This document shows positions 1 to 8,312 of a DNA stretch of 38,267 nucleotides, piece after piece (within the stretch, counting starts at the first letter, position 1; every line of letters starts with the position of its first letter). The notes under the pieces are model-generated. The model did not search any database and was not told the origin of the DNA. It saw only the letters and a program-made list of their open reading frames with translations. This DNA is from Nostoc punctiforme NIES-2108 (lineage in GTDB: Bacteria; Cyanobacteriota; Cyanobacteriia; Cyanobacteriales; Nostocaceae). The DNA is taken from positions 2,179-40,445 of the forward strand of contig LXQE01000096.1 of the NCBI GenBank assembly GCA_003326195.1, read 5' to 3'. Both the position numbers and the translations under genes were made by a program.

Positions 1-54
1 GATGAAGTCGGGATTAAAAGATATGACCCGCTTTATTTTAGGTTACTTTTCTAG
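1..54 (+). CDS. Possible C-terminal tail of a gene entering from the left edge
   Basis: The first frame is open from base 1 and reads DEVGIKRYDPLYFRLLF before a TAG at 52-54. The residue mix (charged, aromatic, no low-complexity) looks more protein-like than the other frames, but 17 codons are too few to identify a family. If real, it is the 3' end of a plus-strand gene converging on the VKOR gene. It could equally be chance. Confidence 0.2.
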   Translation, partial: DEVGIKRYDPLYFRLLF

Positions 55-230
55 GCATCGATTTTACCGTGGGAACCCCCCGTTAGCGCCGTTACCACCC
101 ATAACGGTAGTACTGTTTGCGCCCTGTTTCCAGCTTCACTCTGTTAGAATCGAGCTAACTCGGTGTGGACAGATAAGGAGTCACGCCTGAACCTGGCGGA
201 TAGGACTTACACCTACATCTAATGAGAGTT

Positions 231-246
231 CAACTCATGTGAGTTG
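231..246. repeat. Short inverted repeat in the 1-297 spacer
   Basis: Arms CAACTCA and TGAGTTG flank a two-base centre. It lies about 50 bp downstream of the VKOR stop on the minus strand. It has no T-run typical of an intrinsic terminator, so a terminator role is only a guess. The rest of 55-297 shows nothing I can name. A 62-codon open frame at 2-190 looks like chance. Confidence 0.3.
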
Positions 247-297
247 GTGAGTTTATTTACGGACTGATTACCGCGATTCACTCACAACGAATCGCAC

Positions 298-1281
298 TTA
301 CTTGAAATACTTAAAGTTCCGAGACCCTGTGTAACCAGAAACTTTTGCTAGTTCCTCTAAGTTTTGGACTCCGCTATAGCTTTTACCATTGACGATCCAA
401 GTGGGGAAACCTTCAATTTTTGCGGCTTTACACAGTTCTGGTTGAGCTTTGAGTCCATCGGGAGCGCACTCTACCTTAATATCATTATTGATTATTTCCT
501 CAGCTTCTTTACCAAAAAGCAGCTTTTGTTCGTGACAGTGAGGACACCAGTAAGCGCTGTATTCTTTTGCACCTACCTTCGCCAGATGCCGTGCTAAGGC
601 TATTTCTGCCTCACCAGAAGTAGTGGTAACTTCCCAACCGAACGCTGGGTTGGGGTTTTCCTTGGGAGTAAAGGTAATTTTTGTGGGTTGTCCAGGAGTT
701 CCAGGTGTAACATCTGATTGATTTACGCCAGCATAGACGCCTAAAGTACCAATCAGCGTTACCATCCCGACAATCAGGGCGGTAAACAAGATTTGTCCAA
801 TATCCTCCCAAGTCCGACCGATAATCGTTAGTACTAAAAGACTCACAGAGAACAAAGCTGAACCGATACAGTAAAGACAAATAGCTTTGATTTGAGATGT
901 CAGCACATACATTAAGTAGCCGCTAAAGACAGACATAGCGATCGCACCTACCAGCAGCAGCCACCACGTCCAATTTTCCAATTGTTTGCGGTTATTGTTT
1001 TCCCCTGAGTTGAATACCAAGGGAGCCAAAGCCAATATCACCATACTGGTGTATGCCAAAAACCCAAACAAAGCTAATGGCTGACCAAAAACCGTTGCCC
1101 AAGGACTGGAAAGCACATCATTACAGCCCTTAGCACCAGCCTGTGCCACACAAGCGGCACTGCCTCCGGTTAACTTTTCTATAGTCAGATAACCTGTGAT
1201 CAGAGCGCCACATCCAGCGATCGCGGCAATCAATGGACGTGACCATTTATGAATCCAAGGAGTAGAACGACGGCGAATCAT
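298..1281 (-). CDS. VKOR-thioredoxin fusion disulfide oxidoreductase
   Basis: This 327-aa protein joins an N-terminal vitamin K epoxide reductase domain (several membrane segments, about residues 15-185) to a C-terminal thioredoxin-like domain (about 220-327). The VKOR loop cysteines are C44 and C53, and the membrane-embedded redox pair is CLYC (C135, C138). The thioredoxin active site is CPHC (C246, C249). Family knowledge: the VKOR domain reoxidises the Trx domain with quinone, making disulfides in the periplasm or thylakoid lumen. The plant homologue LTO1 acts on lumenal photosynthesis proteins. The length is usual for the cyanobacterial fusion and all redox cysteines are present. The start is an ATG after a heptamer-repeat spacer; btpA lies upstream on the same strand, about 120 bp away. 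Identification is secure, substrates are not known from sequence. Confidence 0.93.
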   Translation of the reverse strand: MIRRRSTPWIHKWSRPLIAAIAGCGALITGYLTIEKLTGGSAACVAQAGAKGCNDVLSSPWATVFGQPLALFGFLAYTSMVILALAPLVFNSGENNNRKQLENWTWWLLLVGAIAMSVFSGYLMYVLTSQIKAICLYCIGSALFSVSLLVLTIIGRTWEDIGQILFTALIVGMVTLIGTLGVYAGVNQSDVTPGTPGQPTKITFTPKENPNPAFGWEVTTTSGEAEIALARHLAKVGAKEYSAYWCPHCHEQKLLFGKEAEEIINNDIKVECAPDGLKAQPELCKAAKIEGFPTWIVNGKSYSGVQNLEELAKVSGYTGSRNFKYFK

Positions 1282-1287
1282 AAATTG

Positions 1288-1402
1288 TTATTGGTTATTG
1301 GTTATTGGTTAATGGGCATTGGGCATTGGGCATTGGGGAGGCAGTTGAGTATTAATTATTTCTCCCCATGCCCCATGCCCCATTCCCCATTCCCCATTCC
1401 CC
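1288..1402. repeat. Heptamer arrays in inverted arrangement (STRR type)
   Basis: Three TTATTGG units (1288-1308) are followed by three GGGCATT units (1314-1334). After 29 unrelated bases come two CCCCATG and three CCCCATT units (1364-1398). The G-rich and C-rich blocks are roughly complementary, so the transcript could form a long imperfect hairpin between btpA and the VKOR gene. Short tandemly repeated heptamers are well known in heterocystous cyanobacteria. Confidence 0.85.
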
Positions 1403-1404
1403 AA

Positions 1405-2253
1405 TTAAGAATGTAACTTCACTTGTTCTGCTGATTTGCTTTCACCTTTGGAGTTCCAATTGCGACGGGCAGCTTCTACGAATTGACTGACGCGAATTGG
1501 GTCAATTGGTTGCTCTATGCGTCCATGACGTTTCAGGGAACTGGAAACTATTACACCATCTGCTGCCTGCATCAATGTATCAATATTTTCCCAATTAGCC
1601 CCACTCCCGATGAACACTGGCGTGCCCTTTGCTGCGCCACAAGCTAGTTCCAAATCTTCTAAGTTAGGAGGACTACCAGTAGCCCAGCCAGATAAAATCA
1701 CTCCGTCTGCTAAGCCCCTTTCAATGGTGTCTTTCACGGCGACTGTGAGATTTGGAGAACTCAAAGGACGAGCGTGTTTTACCAACACATCGGCCAGGAT
1801 TTTAACATCACAGCCCAACTCCCGTCGATAGCGGAGTAGTTGATGGGCTTCTCCCTCAATTAATCCTTGATCGGTTGCCATCACGCCTGTAAGGACGTTG
1901 ACGCGGATAAATTGCGCTTGTACACAGCTAGCGATCGCTATTGCACTTTTGGCATCGTTTCGCAATACATTTAAGCCTATAGGCAAAGTCACCAAATTCT
2001 GTATTCGCTGCACCACAATGGTCATGGCACTCACAACCACTGGATCGACTTGGTTTTTGGTAAACGGCGCGTCGAAAAAATTTTCGACAATCAGACCGTC
2101 AACCCCTCCGCTTGCCAAGGCTACGGCTTCCTGTTCGGCACGGTCAATCACCGCTTTGAGGCTACCTCCCCAACGGGGTGAGGTAGGCAGTGGTAGCAGG
2201 TGAACCACGCCAATAATTGGTGAGCGAGTTTTAAATATCTGATATAAGTCCAC
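1405..2253 (-). CDS. btpA: BtpA family photosystem I biogenesis protein
   Basis: About 282 aa, matching the BtpA family (TIM-barrel-like). Recognisable pieces are the N-terminal PIIGVVHLLPLPTSPRWGG segment and the GGVDGLIVENFFDAPF, GLNVLRNDA and VIVSSSLK segments. In Synechocystis, BtpA is an extrinsic thylakoid membrane protein needed for stable accumulation of photosystem I reaction-centre proteins (family knowledge). I chose a GTG start at 2253 (VDLYQIFKTRSP). The frame is open to a GTG at 2322, but the extra 23 codons run through a CTGGACT-type tandem repeat typical of spacer DNA, and homologues begin near DLYQ. No ATG is available nearby. The VKOR gene follows on the same strand after inverted heptamer arrays, so co-transcription is uncertain. 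Confidence 0.9.
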   Translation of the reverse strand: MDLYQIFKTRSPIIGVVHLLPLPTSPRWGGSLKAVIDRAEQEAVALASGGVDGLIVENFFDAPFTKNQVDPVVVSAMTIVVQRIQNLVTLPIGLNVLRNDAKSAIAIASCVQAQFIRVNVLTGVMATDQGLIEGEAHQLLRYRRELGCDVKILADVLVKHARPLSSPNLTVAVKDTIERGLADGVILSGWATGSPPNLEDLELACGAAKGTPVFIGSGANWENIDTLMQAADGVIVSSSLKRHGRIEQPIDPIRVSQFVEAARRNWNSKGESKSAEQVKLHS

Positions 2254-3009
2254 GTCTTTAATCCGCCTCGCGGAGTCCAGAGTCCAGAATTTTTTGACTA
2301 TTGAACGCCAATTCAACACCACTCCCCTGAAGGTCGGGAACCTCTATATAAGAGTGGCTCTTCAACGGGGAAAACCCCGCACGTGACTGGCTCCTTTTGA
2401 CCCTTGACTCTTGACTTTTCATTAACTAGTCAAATGTGTTTTATGATAGTCGGTTTATTGCCTCTTTCCTCAGATGGAAATTGGCGTGAAACCTCCCATA
2501 AGATATGTTAAGATAAAACCTGGCTACAAGAGGAGTTTGCCACTCACTAGACGCAAGGCAGCTTTCCGTGGTTTAGGCGTCTTGTCCGCGCACTGTCGTA
2601 GGACTTGCCAATCGCCAGGGTAGCATTACTGCTTTATAGGCGTAGTCGCTTTCGTCGATTTCCCGGAGGGTAGCGACTTCTCACAACAAGCCCTTTGGGC
2701 GGCTTCCCGATGGGTAGGTTAACAACGCACACGCTGTGGTAATGTAAAATACCAATAGGCGAATTGTTAAAAAACATTACAAGTGTCAAATGTACCCAAA
2801 GACACTTCAATTTACCCTGGGGAACAGATTGATAAAAATATCATAACATGACCTCTATTTTTATTATTGATAGGGTCATAGGTCTACGGGCAGTTGCTGA
2901 CAGTGAAAATCTGCCATTGCACTGTTATTAAAAGGATAGTGATCGGAAAAAAGCGAAACTAGCGCCAAAATGTTGACTACAAGAAAAAAAATGAAGATAT
3001 TTTCAAAAT
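2254..3009. other. Long divergent intergenic region between btpA and rimO
   Basis: About 750 bp with no convincing gene. It holds a CTGGACT-type repeat just upstream of btpA, a small GGGGAAAACCCC hairpin near 2369-2380, a possibly structured stretch at 2519-2619, and short inverted segments around 2645-2715 (AGTCGCT with AGCGACT; AAGCC with GGCTT). The last 200 bp before rimO are AT-rich and probably contain its promoter. Minus-strand open frames crossing into rimO look like shadows. Confidence 0.5.
2519..2619. other. Possible structured RNA element (nested inverted repeats)
   Basis: CCTGGC at 2519-2524 pairs with GCCAGG at 2614-2619, enclosing a second pair AGACGC (2549-2554) with GCGTCT (2577-2582). 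The outer pair closes a 101-nt unit. It shows no hallmark of tRNA, SRP RNA, 6S RNA or tmRNA that I recognise. It could be a dispersed repeat, a small RNA or chance pairing. Confidence 0.25.
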
Positions 3010-4329
3010 ATGGGTGACAAGCCAACGATTGCCATTTCTCACCTGGGCTGCGAGAAAAATCGAATTGATACAGAACACATGCTGGGAATGCTCGTAGAAG
3101 CTGGCTACGGTGTAGATACAAATGAAGAGTTAGCAGATTACGTTATTGTTAATACTTGTAGTTTTATTGAAGCGGCCCGGCAAGAATCTGTCAGAACTTT
3201 AGTAGAACTGGCAGAGGCAAATAAAAAGATCGTAATCACTGGCTGTATGGCGCAACACTTCCAAGAACAACTTTTGGAGGAGTTGCCTGAAGCAGTAGCT
3301 GTTGTGGGTACAGGCGATTATCACAAAATTGTAAATGTAATTGAGCGTGTTGAACTTGGCGAGCGGGTCAAACAGGTTAGTATAGAGCCAACCTATATTG
3401 CCGACGAAACTACACCGCGCTATCGCACTACAACGGAGGGCGTTGCTTACCTCAGGGTTGCGGAAGGATGTGATTATCGTTGTGCATTTTGTATAATCCC
3501 TCATCTTCGAGGAAACCAGCGATCGCGTACTATTGAATCTATCGTCGCTGAAGCGGAGCAGTTAGTTAGTCAAGGGGTAAAGGAAATTATTTTAATTTCC
3601 CAAATCACCACTAATTATGGTCTAGATATTTACGGTCAGCCAAAATTAGCCGAATTACTTCGCGCTTTGGGGAAAGTAGATATACCGTGGATCAGAATGC
3701 ATTACGCTTATCCCACGGGACTGACCCCAGATGTGATAGCGGCCATCCAAGAAACACCGAACGTCCTGCCTTACCTGGATTTGCCCTTGCAGCATTCTCA
3801 TCCAGAGATTCTCCGTGCCATGAACCGCCCTTGGCAAGGGCGCGTAAATGATGGGATTATAGATCGCATCAAAACGGCACTACCAACAGCCGTATTGCGG
3901 ACAACATTTATTGTTGGTTTCCCAGGAGAAACAAACGAGCATTTTGAGCATTTATTAGAGTTTGTTCAAAGGCATGAATTCGATCATGTTGGTGTCTTCA
4001 CCTTTTCCTCTGAGGAAGGAACCCCAGCTTACAAGTTGCCAAATCAGTTGCCCCAATTGGTGATGGACGAGCGCCGATACCAACTTATGGAAATCCAGCA
4101 ACCGATTTCCCAAAAGAAAAATCAACAGGAAGTAGGCAAAATCGTTGATGTCCTGATTGAGCAAGAAAATCCTGAAAGTGGTGAATTAATAGGTCGTTCA
4201 GGTAGATTTTCCCCAGAGGTTGATGGTCTGGTATATGTCAAAGGCCAGGCAAAATTAGGAACCATCGTGCCAATAGCGATTCACCACGCTGATACATACG
4301 ACCTCTATGGTCAGGTAGTCAATAACTAA
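3010..4329 (+). CDS. rimO: Ribosomal protein S12 methylthiotransferase RimO
   Basis: 439-aa radical-SAM methylthiotransferase. The N-terminal MTTase domain has the three cluster-binding cysteines C14 (HLGCEKN), C50 (VNTCSF) and C79 (ITGCMAQ). The radical-SAM domain carries the CxxxCxxC motif at C154, C158 and C161. The C-terminal part (about 370-439) fits a TRAM domain. RimO adds a methylthio group to an aspartate of ribosomal protein S12 in the cytoplasm, using two Fe-S clusters and SAM. The short [13 protein letters not shown] start and the [12 protein letters not shown] segment favour RimO over the related tRNA enzyme MiaB. The ATG at 3010 is the natural start; an upstream ATG at about 2990 is out of frame and closes at once. 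All key residues are intact. Confidence 0.95.
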   Translation: MGDKPTIAISHLGCEKNRIDTEHMLGMLVEAGYGVDTNEELADYVIVNTCSFIEAARQESVRTLVELAEANKKIVITGCMAQHFQEQLLEELPEAVAVVGTGDYHKIVNVIERVELGERVKQVSIEPTYIADETTPRYRTTTEGVAYLRVAEGCDYRCAFCIIPHLRGNQRSRTIESIVAEAEQLVSQGVKEIILISQITTNYGLDIYGQPKLAELLRALGKVDIPWIRMHYAYPTGLTPDVIAAIQETPNVLPYLDLPLQHSHPEILRAMNRPWQGRVNDGIIDRIKTALPTAVLRTTFIVGFPGETNEHFEHLLEFVQRHEFDHVGVFTFSSEEGTPAYKLPNQLPQLVMDERRYQLMEIQQPISQKKNQQEVGKIVDVLIEQENPESGELIGRSGRFSPEVDGLVYVKGQAKLGTIVPIAIHHADTYDLYGQVVNN

Positions 4330-4587
4330 ATTGTTATTTGTCTTTTGTCCAAAGTCTATTGTTAAATGACCCTTCCAGATTCACCCTTATTCTGAGGTCA
4401 ACGCTGCATTAATGGCAGTTTTCGTGAGGGTTTACCTGAAGTTCGCGGATTCGTTGGCATAGCTTGAGGCTGCGCTATCGCCCTTGGCTCACTAGTAGCC
4501 AATAACTAATGACTAATGACTAATGACTAAATAACTAATGACTAAATGACTAATCCAAAATCCTTACATAAAATTTAGGACGAATTA
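4330..4587. repeat. Spacer with ATGACTA heptamer array
   Basis: About 258 bp between rimO and the helicase gene. From about 4501 to 4555 it consists of ATGACTA/ATAACTA heptamers, some with an extra A. No gene or clear terminator was seen in the rest. Confidence 0.75.
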
Positions 4588-6120
4588 ATGACTCTTTCAT
4601 TTCAAGAATTAGGAATTTCCCAAGAGCGTGTCGAAGAACTAGAAAAAATCGGTTTTACTGAACCAACTAACATTCAAGTGCAAGCAATTCCCCAATTGCT
4701 AGCCGGTCGTGATGTAGTCGGTCAATCTCAAACTGGAACAGGCAAAACGGCAGCATTTTCACTGCCAATTTTAGAACGGCTAGATATCAATCAAAGAGCT
4801 GTGCAAGCCATAGTTTTAACACCAACTCGTGAATTAGCGATGCAAGTTCACGATGCGATCGCCCAATTTATCGGTAATGAAGGATTGCGGGTGTTAGCAA
4901 TCTATGGAGGTCAATCAATTGACCGCCAAATGTTACAACTCAGACGTGGCGTTCACATGGTTGTGGGCACTCCCGGACGGGTAATAGATTTGCTTGATCG
5001 CGGCTGTTTAAAGCTCGATCAAGTGAAGTGGTTTGTGTTAGATGAAGCCGATGAAATGTTGAGCATGGGCTTTATCGACGATGTAATCAAAATCCTCTCG
5101 CAAGCGCCCGTAGATCGCCAAACAGCTTTATTCTCGGCAACAATGCCACCCTCGATTCGGATGTTGGTGAACAAGTTCTTGCGATCGCCTGCAACTGTCA
5201 CCGTTGAGCAGCCAAAAGCCGCTCCTAACAAGATTAATCAAGTAGCTTACTTGATCCCCCGCCACTGGACAAAAGCCAAGGCTTTACAGCCAATTCTGGA
5301 AATGGAAGATCCAGAAACAGCTTTAATCTTCGTCCGCACCAGACGCACAGCCGCCGAACTCACCAGTCAGTTACAAGGTGCTGGTCACAGTGTTGATGAA
5401 TACCACGGTGACTTGTCCCAACAAGCGCGGGAACGCTTATTAATCAGATTCCGTAACCGTCAAGTTCGGTGGGTGGTAGCAACTGATATTGCAGCAAGAG
5501 GGTTAGATGTCGATCAACTCTCCCATGTAATCAACTTCGACTTACCCGATAGCGTAGAAACTTACGTCCACCGTATTGGTCGTACTGGTCGTGCTGGTAA
5601 AGAAGGAACAGCAATTTCTTTAGTACAACCATTTGAGCGCCGCAAACAACAAACATTTGAACGTCATAACCGCCAGAGTTGGCAAGTCCTGACGATTCCT
5701 ACACGCGCCCAGATTGAAGCAAAACACATTCTGAAATTGCAAGAACTGGTACGAGAAGCTTTGACAGGTGAGCGTTTGGCTTCATTCTTGCCCATTGTCA
5801 GCGAATTGATTGAAGAATACGATGCTCAAGCGATCGCCGCAGCGGCACTACAAATCGCTTACGATCAAACTCGTCCCGCTTGGTTGAGTTCAGACGTGGA
5901 AATTCCCCAAGAAGAATCTTCTGCTCCCAAACCAAGACTCGGTAAGCGTCGTGAATCTTCTTCTAGCGATCGTCCCCGTGCTGCATGGAAATCAGATAGC
6001 AGTAATGGAGACGAAAGACATTCTTCTCCCAAGCCAAAACTGCGGACAAGTGGGCACGAGTCTTCTGCATCCCCTAGTAAAAAGATAGGTTCACCGACAG
6101 CTAGAGAATCAGCTTCTTAG
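4588..6120 (+). CDS. DEAD-box ATP-dependent RNA helicase
   Basis: 510 aa with every core motif of the DEAD-box family. These include the Q motif (FTEPTNIQ, 23-30), motif I QTGTGKT (48-54), motif Ia PTREL (79-83), DEAD (152-155), SAT (183-185) and HRIGRTGR (328-335). It unwinds RNA duplexes with ATP. The tail after about residue 430 is rich in Ser, Arg, Lys and Pro and looks disordered and RNA-binding. It resembles the CrhR/DeaD type of cyanobacterial helicase, which is often controlled by cold and redox state, but I see no regulatory element here that proves it. The ATG at 4588 is preceded by TAGGA, a weak ribosome-binding site. The gene is separated from rimO by a heptamer array and so may have its own promoter. 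Confidence 0.93.
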   Translation: MTLSFQELGISQERVEELEKIGFTEPTNIQVQAIPQLLAGRDVVGQSQTGTGKTAAFSLPILERLDINQRAVQAIVLTPTRELAMQVHDAIAQFIGNEGLRVLAIYGGQSIDRQMLQLRRGVHMVVGTPGRVIDLLDRGCLKLDQVKWFVLDEADEMLSMGFIDDVIKILSQAPVDRQTALFSATMPPSIRMLVNKFLRSPATVTVEQPKAAPNKINQVAYLIPRHWTKAKALQPILEMEDPETALIFVRTRRTAAELTSQLQGAGHSVDEYHGDLSQQARERLLIRFRNRQVRWVVATDIAARGLDVDQLSHVINFDLPDSVETYVHRIGRTGRAGKEGTAISLVQPFERRKQQTFERHNRQSWQVLTIPTRAQIEAKHILKLQELVREALTGERLASFLPIVSELIEEYDAQAIAAAALQIAYDQTRPAWLSSDVEIPQEESSAPKPRLGKRRESSSSDRPRAAWKSDSSNGDERHSSPKPKLRTSGHESSASPSKKIGSPTARESAS

Positions 6121-6143
6121 TCAACAGTTAGAAGTTAATCAAT

Positions 6144-6188
6144 TTTGGATTTTAGATTTGAGGTTTTTTCTTCAATCCAAAATCCAAA
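6144..6188. repeat. Inverted repeat after the helicase gene
   Basis: TTTGGATTTT (6144-6153) pairs with AAAATCCAAA (6179-6188). It has the look of a dispersed Nostoc-type spacer repeat and lies 24 bp after the helicase stop. It may help end transcription, but there is no GC-rich stem. Confidence 0.4.
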
Positions 6189-6340
6189 CCTGAAATTGGA
6201 GAGTTGAGAGTTAGGAGTCAAAATTTTGACTTTGGCTCTTGACTTTTTGGCTTTTTGGGTGATTTTTTCTACAAGTTTGTAGGAAGATAAAACAGGAGTC
6301 AGAATACAGAATTCAGAATATTCTACCCTCCTGTGTTTGA

Positions 6341-6369
6341 GTAGAGACGTTGCATTGTAACGTCTCTAC
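6341..6369. repeat. Palindromic repeat overlapping the aldo/keto reductase stop codon
   Basis: Perfect 11-bp arms GTAGAGACGTT (6341-6351) and AACGTCTCTAC (6359-6369) enclose a 7-base loop. It sits between two convergent genes, and the stop codon of the minus-strand gene (6366-6368) lies inside its right arm. It could act as a two-way transcription terminator. The sequence resembles a small palindrome dispersed in Nostoc genomes. Confidence 0.6.
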
Positions 6370-7313
6370 AACCAAGGACGACTAACTAGTTCTAGCTCTC
6401 CAATTTCATCGTCGTTCAATTTCCAGCCCAAAGCGCCAGCATTTTGCCGTACCTGTTCAGCTGTCTTCACCCCAGCAATAGGAATAACATTCCCCTGAGC
6501 AATTAACCAGTTGAGAGCAACTTGGGCAGGAGTGCGATCGTATTTTTCCCCGAAGTTGCGTAGCAAAGATATGACTGGGACAATTTTTTGCAGTCCTTCT
6601 TTCTTAAATCGCGCGTCTATTTTCCTCGCACCAGTAGGGGTTTCAGCACTATCAATACTGTACTTGCCTGTGAGTAATCCCTGAGCTAAAGGACTATAAG
6701 CCAAGATAGTCACACCCAACTCACGGGCAGTTGTGATAATACCTTTGCTTTCAACTTGGCGACTGAGTAAAGAATAGCGCACTTGGTTCACAGCCAAAGG
6801 CACTCCACGGGCTGCCAATATTTGATGTGCGTCTCGCATTTGCTCTGCTGAGTAATTACTCACACCAACTGCGGCAATTCTCCCTCGCTTCACTTCATCC
6901 GCTAGGGCATTCATCAAAGTTTCTTGACTTAGAAGGAAGGCAAAAGGCCAATGTACTTGATACAGGGCGATTCGCTCAAGTTGTAGCCGTTTGAGGCTGG
7001 CTGTTAAAGCATCAGAGACGGATTGGGCTGTAAATCGCCACGGTAGGGGGCCAAATTTTGTGGCAATTTGTACAGGTTGTTGTGTCTGTTGCAGAAATTG
7101 TCCCAAAAATTTCTCTGATAGCCCCATTCCGTAGACTTCGGCAGTATCAAAGAAGGTAATACCAGCTTCTAAGGCTGCGGTAAAGGCTTCTTGTAACTGT
7201 TCTGGGCCATAGCGATCGCCATAATTCCAAAATAGTTTATCACCCCAAGCCCAAGTGCCTATGCACAAGGGTGTAACAGATGGGCCATTTTGCCCCAATG
7301 TGATGTTTTCCAC
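6366..7313 (-). CDS. Aldo/keto reductase
   Basis: 315 aa, the normal length for an NADPH-dependent aldo/keto reductase with a TIM barrel. The catalytic tetrad is visible: D56 and Y61 (FFDTAEVYG), K86 (IATKFG) and H121 (YQVHWP). The NADP-binding C-terminal half has GVSNYS and YSPLAQGLLTGKY. It belongs to the branch that includes plant and cyanobacterial pyridoxal-reductase-like and YajO/Tas-like proteins. The natural substrate (a carbonyl or aldehyde) cannot be read from sequence. It is a single gene, convergent with the helicase gene. Confidence 0.9.
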   Translation of the reverse strand: MENITLGQNGPSVTPLCIGTWAWGDKLFWNYGDRYGPEQLQEAFTAALEAGITFFDTAEVYGMGLSEKFLGQFLQQTQQPVQIATKFGPLPWRFTAQSVSDALTASLKRLQLERIALYQVHWPFAFLLSQETLMNALADEVKRGRIAAVGVSNYSAEQMRDAHQILAARGVPLAVNQVRYSLLSRQVESKGIITTARELGVTILAYSPLAQGLLTGKYSIDSAETPTGARKIDARFKKEGLQKIVPVISLLRNFGEKYDRTPAQVALNWLIAQGNVIPIAGVKTAEQVRQNAGALGWKLNDDEIGELELVSRPWL

Positions 7314-7414
7314 GGTTGCAAAATTTAGTTTATTTACATTTCTTTACTTTTATAGTGTATCGTTACAGACAAGATTGGGTGCGATCGTCACCACTTGACT
7401 GCAAATCTTGTGGT

Positions 7415-7446
7415 GCCGCAGCTACGCCCGTCGTAGACATTGCGGC
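7415..7446. repeat. Dispersed repeat copy (related to 10091-10120)
   Basis: The core TACGCCCGTCGTAGACATTG here and GTAGCCCATCGTATACATCG near 10101 are variants of one sequence, a type common in Nostoc spacers. Its function is unknown. Confidence 0.45.
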
Positions 7447-7487
7447 TTGCATAACAATTTAAAACCTGAATCAAAGGCGCATAAACA

Positions 7488-7520
7488 AGATCCCCGACTT
7501 CTTCGAGAAGTCAGGGATCT
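7488..7520. repeat. Hairpin repeat in the spacer upstream of the aldo/keto reductase gene
   Basis: Fifteen-base arms AGATCCCCGACTTCT (7488-7502) and AGAAGTCAGGGATCT (7506-7520) match at 14 positions with a 3-base loop. It looks like one of the small hairpin repeats scattered through Nostoc-type genomes. It lies 3' of the 7581-7805 gene and could terminate it. Confidence 0.55.
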
Positions 7521-7580
7521 GTGGGTCGCAATTCTCACAAATCAAATAGGATTGCTATAGTTGAGTGTATTTACTTGTAT

Positions 7581-7805
7581 TTATGAATTAGATGATTTAT
7601 CCTGCTTGGCTTTTTTGATTAATTCCATGTAGACATTAATCTCACTAATTTCTACATCATGCTCAACTCTGGTTACTTTCCATCTTTCCTTTTTTAGGTA
7701 AACTTCCTCTCCTACTCTGGGAGTAAATTGAAGGTCGTAGAATTTTTTGAGAAAATCTTTTTGATTTTCTTCCCATAATATTACTTTGACTGGTTCTTTA
7801 CTCAT
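7581..7805 (-). CDS. Small hypothetical protein
   Basis: 74 aa, starting MSKEPVKVILWEENQ. It is highly charged, without signal peptide or membrane segment. The middle (RVGEEVYLKKERWKVTRVEHD) alternates hydrophobic and charged residues like a small beta-barrel. I do not recognise a family. The gene lies just downstream of the decayed toxin-antitoxin remnants on the same strand and ends before a hairpin repeat. The codon pattern looks coding, but the protein has no known function. Confidence 0.6.
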   Translation of the reverse strand: MSKEPVKVILWEENQKDFLKKFYDLQFTPRVGEEVYLKKERWKVTRVEHDVEISEINVYMELIKKAKQDKSSNS

Positions 7806-7926
7806 TACTTATGCCTTTTTGGTTACTGGATGAAGCTAAGTAGTTTGATGACATACATACGGCAAGTTTATCTTACTAATTCAATGGAATAGCGTAGTTA
7901 AAACCACATTTTCATAATGTTTAAAC

Positions 7927-8077
7927 TCACCTGTGTAATGATTCCGGAGACCACAATTCCAGACTCTTGAACCAACTCAAATCTCTGTAATCCAATGTCC
8001 AAACACTAGTGTCATAAAGTTGAGCTACCGGAAACTAAGGCAATCAGGGGGCCTGCATCCAAAACGAGACGCTTCAT
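7927..8077 (-). pseudogene. Remnant of a PIN-domain (VapC-type) toxin
   Basis: The ATG at 8075-8077 overlaps the antitoxin stop (ATGA) and begins MKRLVLDAGPLIALVSG, a typical PIN-domain N-terminus with the first acidic residue in LDAGPL. The frame stops at 8012-8014 after 21 codons. In another frame, 8007-7927 encodes SVWTLDYRDLSWFKSLELW and ends in PESLHR, which looks like the C-terminal end of a PIN toxin with its late acidic residue. A usual VapC toxin is about 130 aa, so roughly 80 internal residues are deleted, with a frame change. The ribonuclease must be inactive. Confidence 0.75.
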
Positions 8078-8295
8078 CCTTGTATCAAATAATCTTCATT
8101 AACTGAAGCGTCTGTAGGAGCATTTTCCACGATTCCTGCTAGCGATAGTAGCCTTGAACCATTTTTGGGGCGTAACTTTTCCGCTAGTGCTTCCTGTACA
8201 ACACTTGATGGGTTTTGCTCTGGGTGATCTTTTAAGTATTGGTCAAGTTGTGTCCACAACTCATCAGGAATATATAGTTATAGTGTGCGTTTCAT
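8074..8295 (-). pseudogene. VapB-like antitoxin with an in-frame stop at codon 6
   Basis: Read from the ATG at 8293-8295, the frame gives MKRTL, a TAA at 8278-8280, then LYIPDELWTQLDQYLKDH and onwards to a TGA at 8074. The MKRT-LYIPDELW pattern is a ribbon-helix-helix antitoxin N-terminus, which would bind operator DNA as a dimer; the C-terminal part would cover the toxin. The early stop removes it from normal translation. A TTG at 8259 could restart it without the DNA-binding strand. The 3' end overlaps the toxin ATG, the usual coupling in vapBC operons. Confidence 0.7.
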
Positions 8296-8312
8296 TTTTT
8301 CAGCCTCTGGAG

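Noticed and set aside
2..190. 62-codon open frame on the plus strand at the left edge
   Set aside because: Proline- and arginine-rich without a domain-like pattern, no ribosome-binding site; frame 1 at the very edge looks more protein-like.
2519..2619. SRP RNA, 6S RNA or tRNA in the btpA-rimO spacer
   Set aside because: No GGAAGGAAGCAG-type SRP core, no tRNA T-loop GTTCGA motif and no 6S-like long stem with a central bubble could be recognised.
2876..3121. Minus-strand open frame upstream of and into rimO
   Set aside because: It overlaps the rimO 5' end and has no family pattern; rimO motifs are certain.
4588..4620. Earlier helicase start inside the ATGACTA array
   Set aside because: The heptamers contain ATG codons, but the family N-terminus fits ATG 4588 and the array frames contain stops (CTAATGACTAA type).
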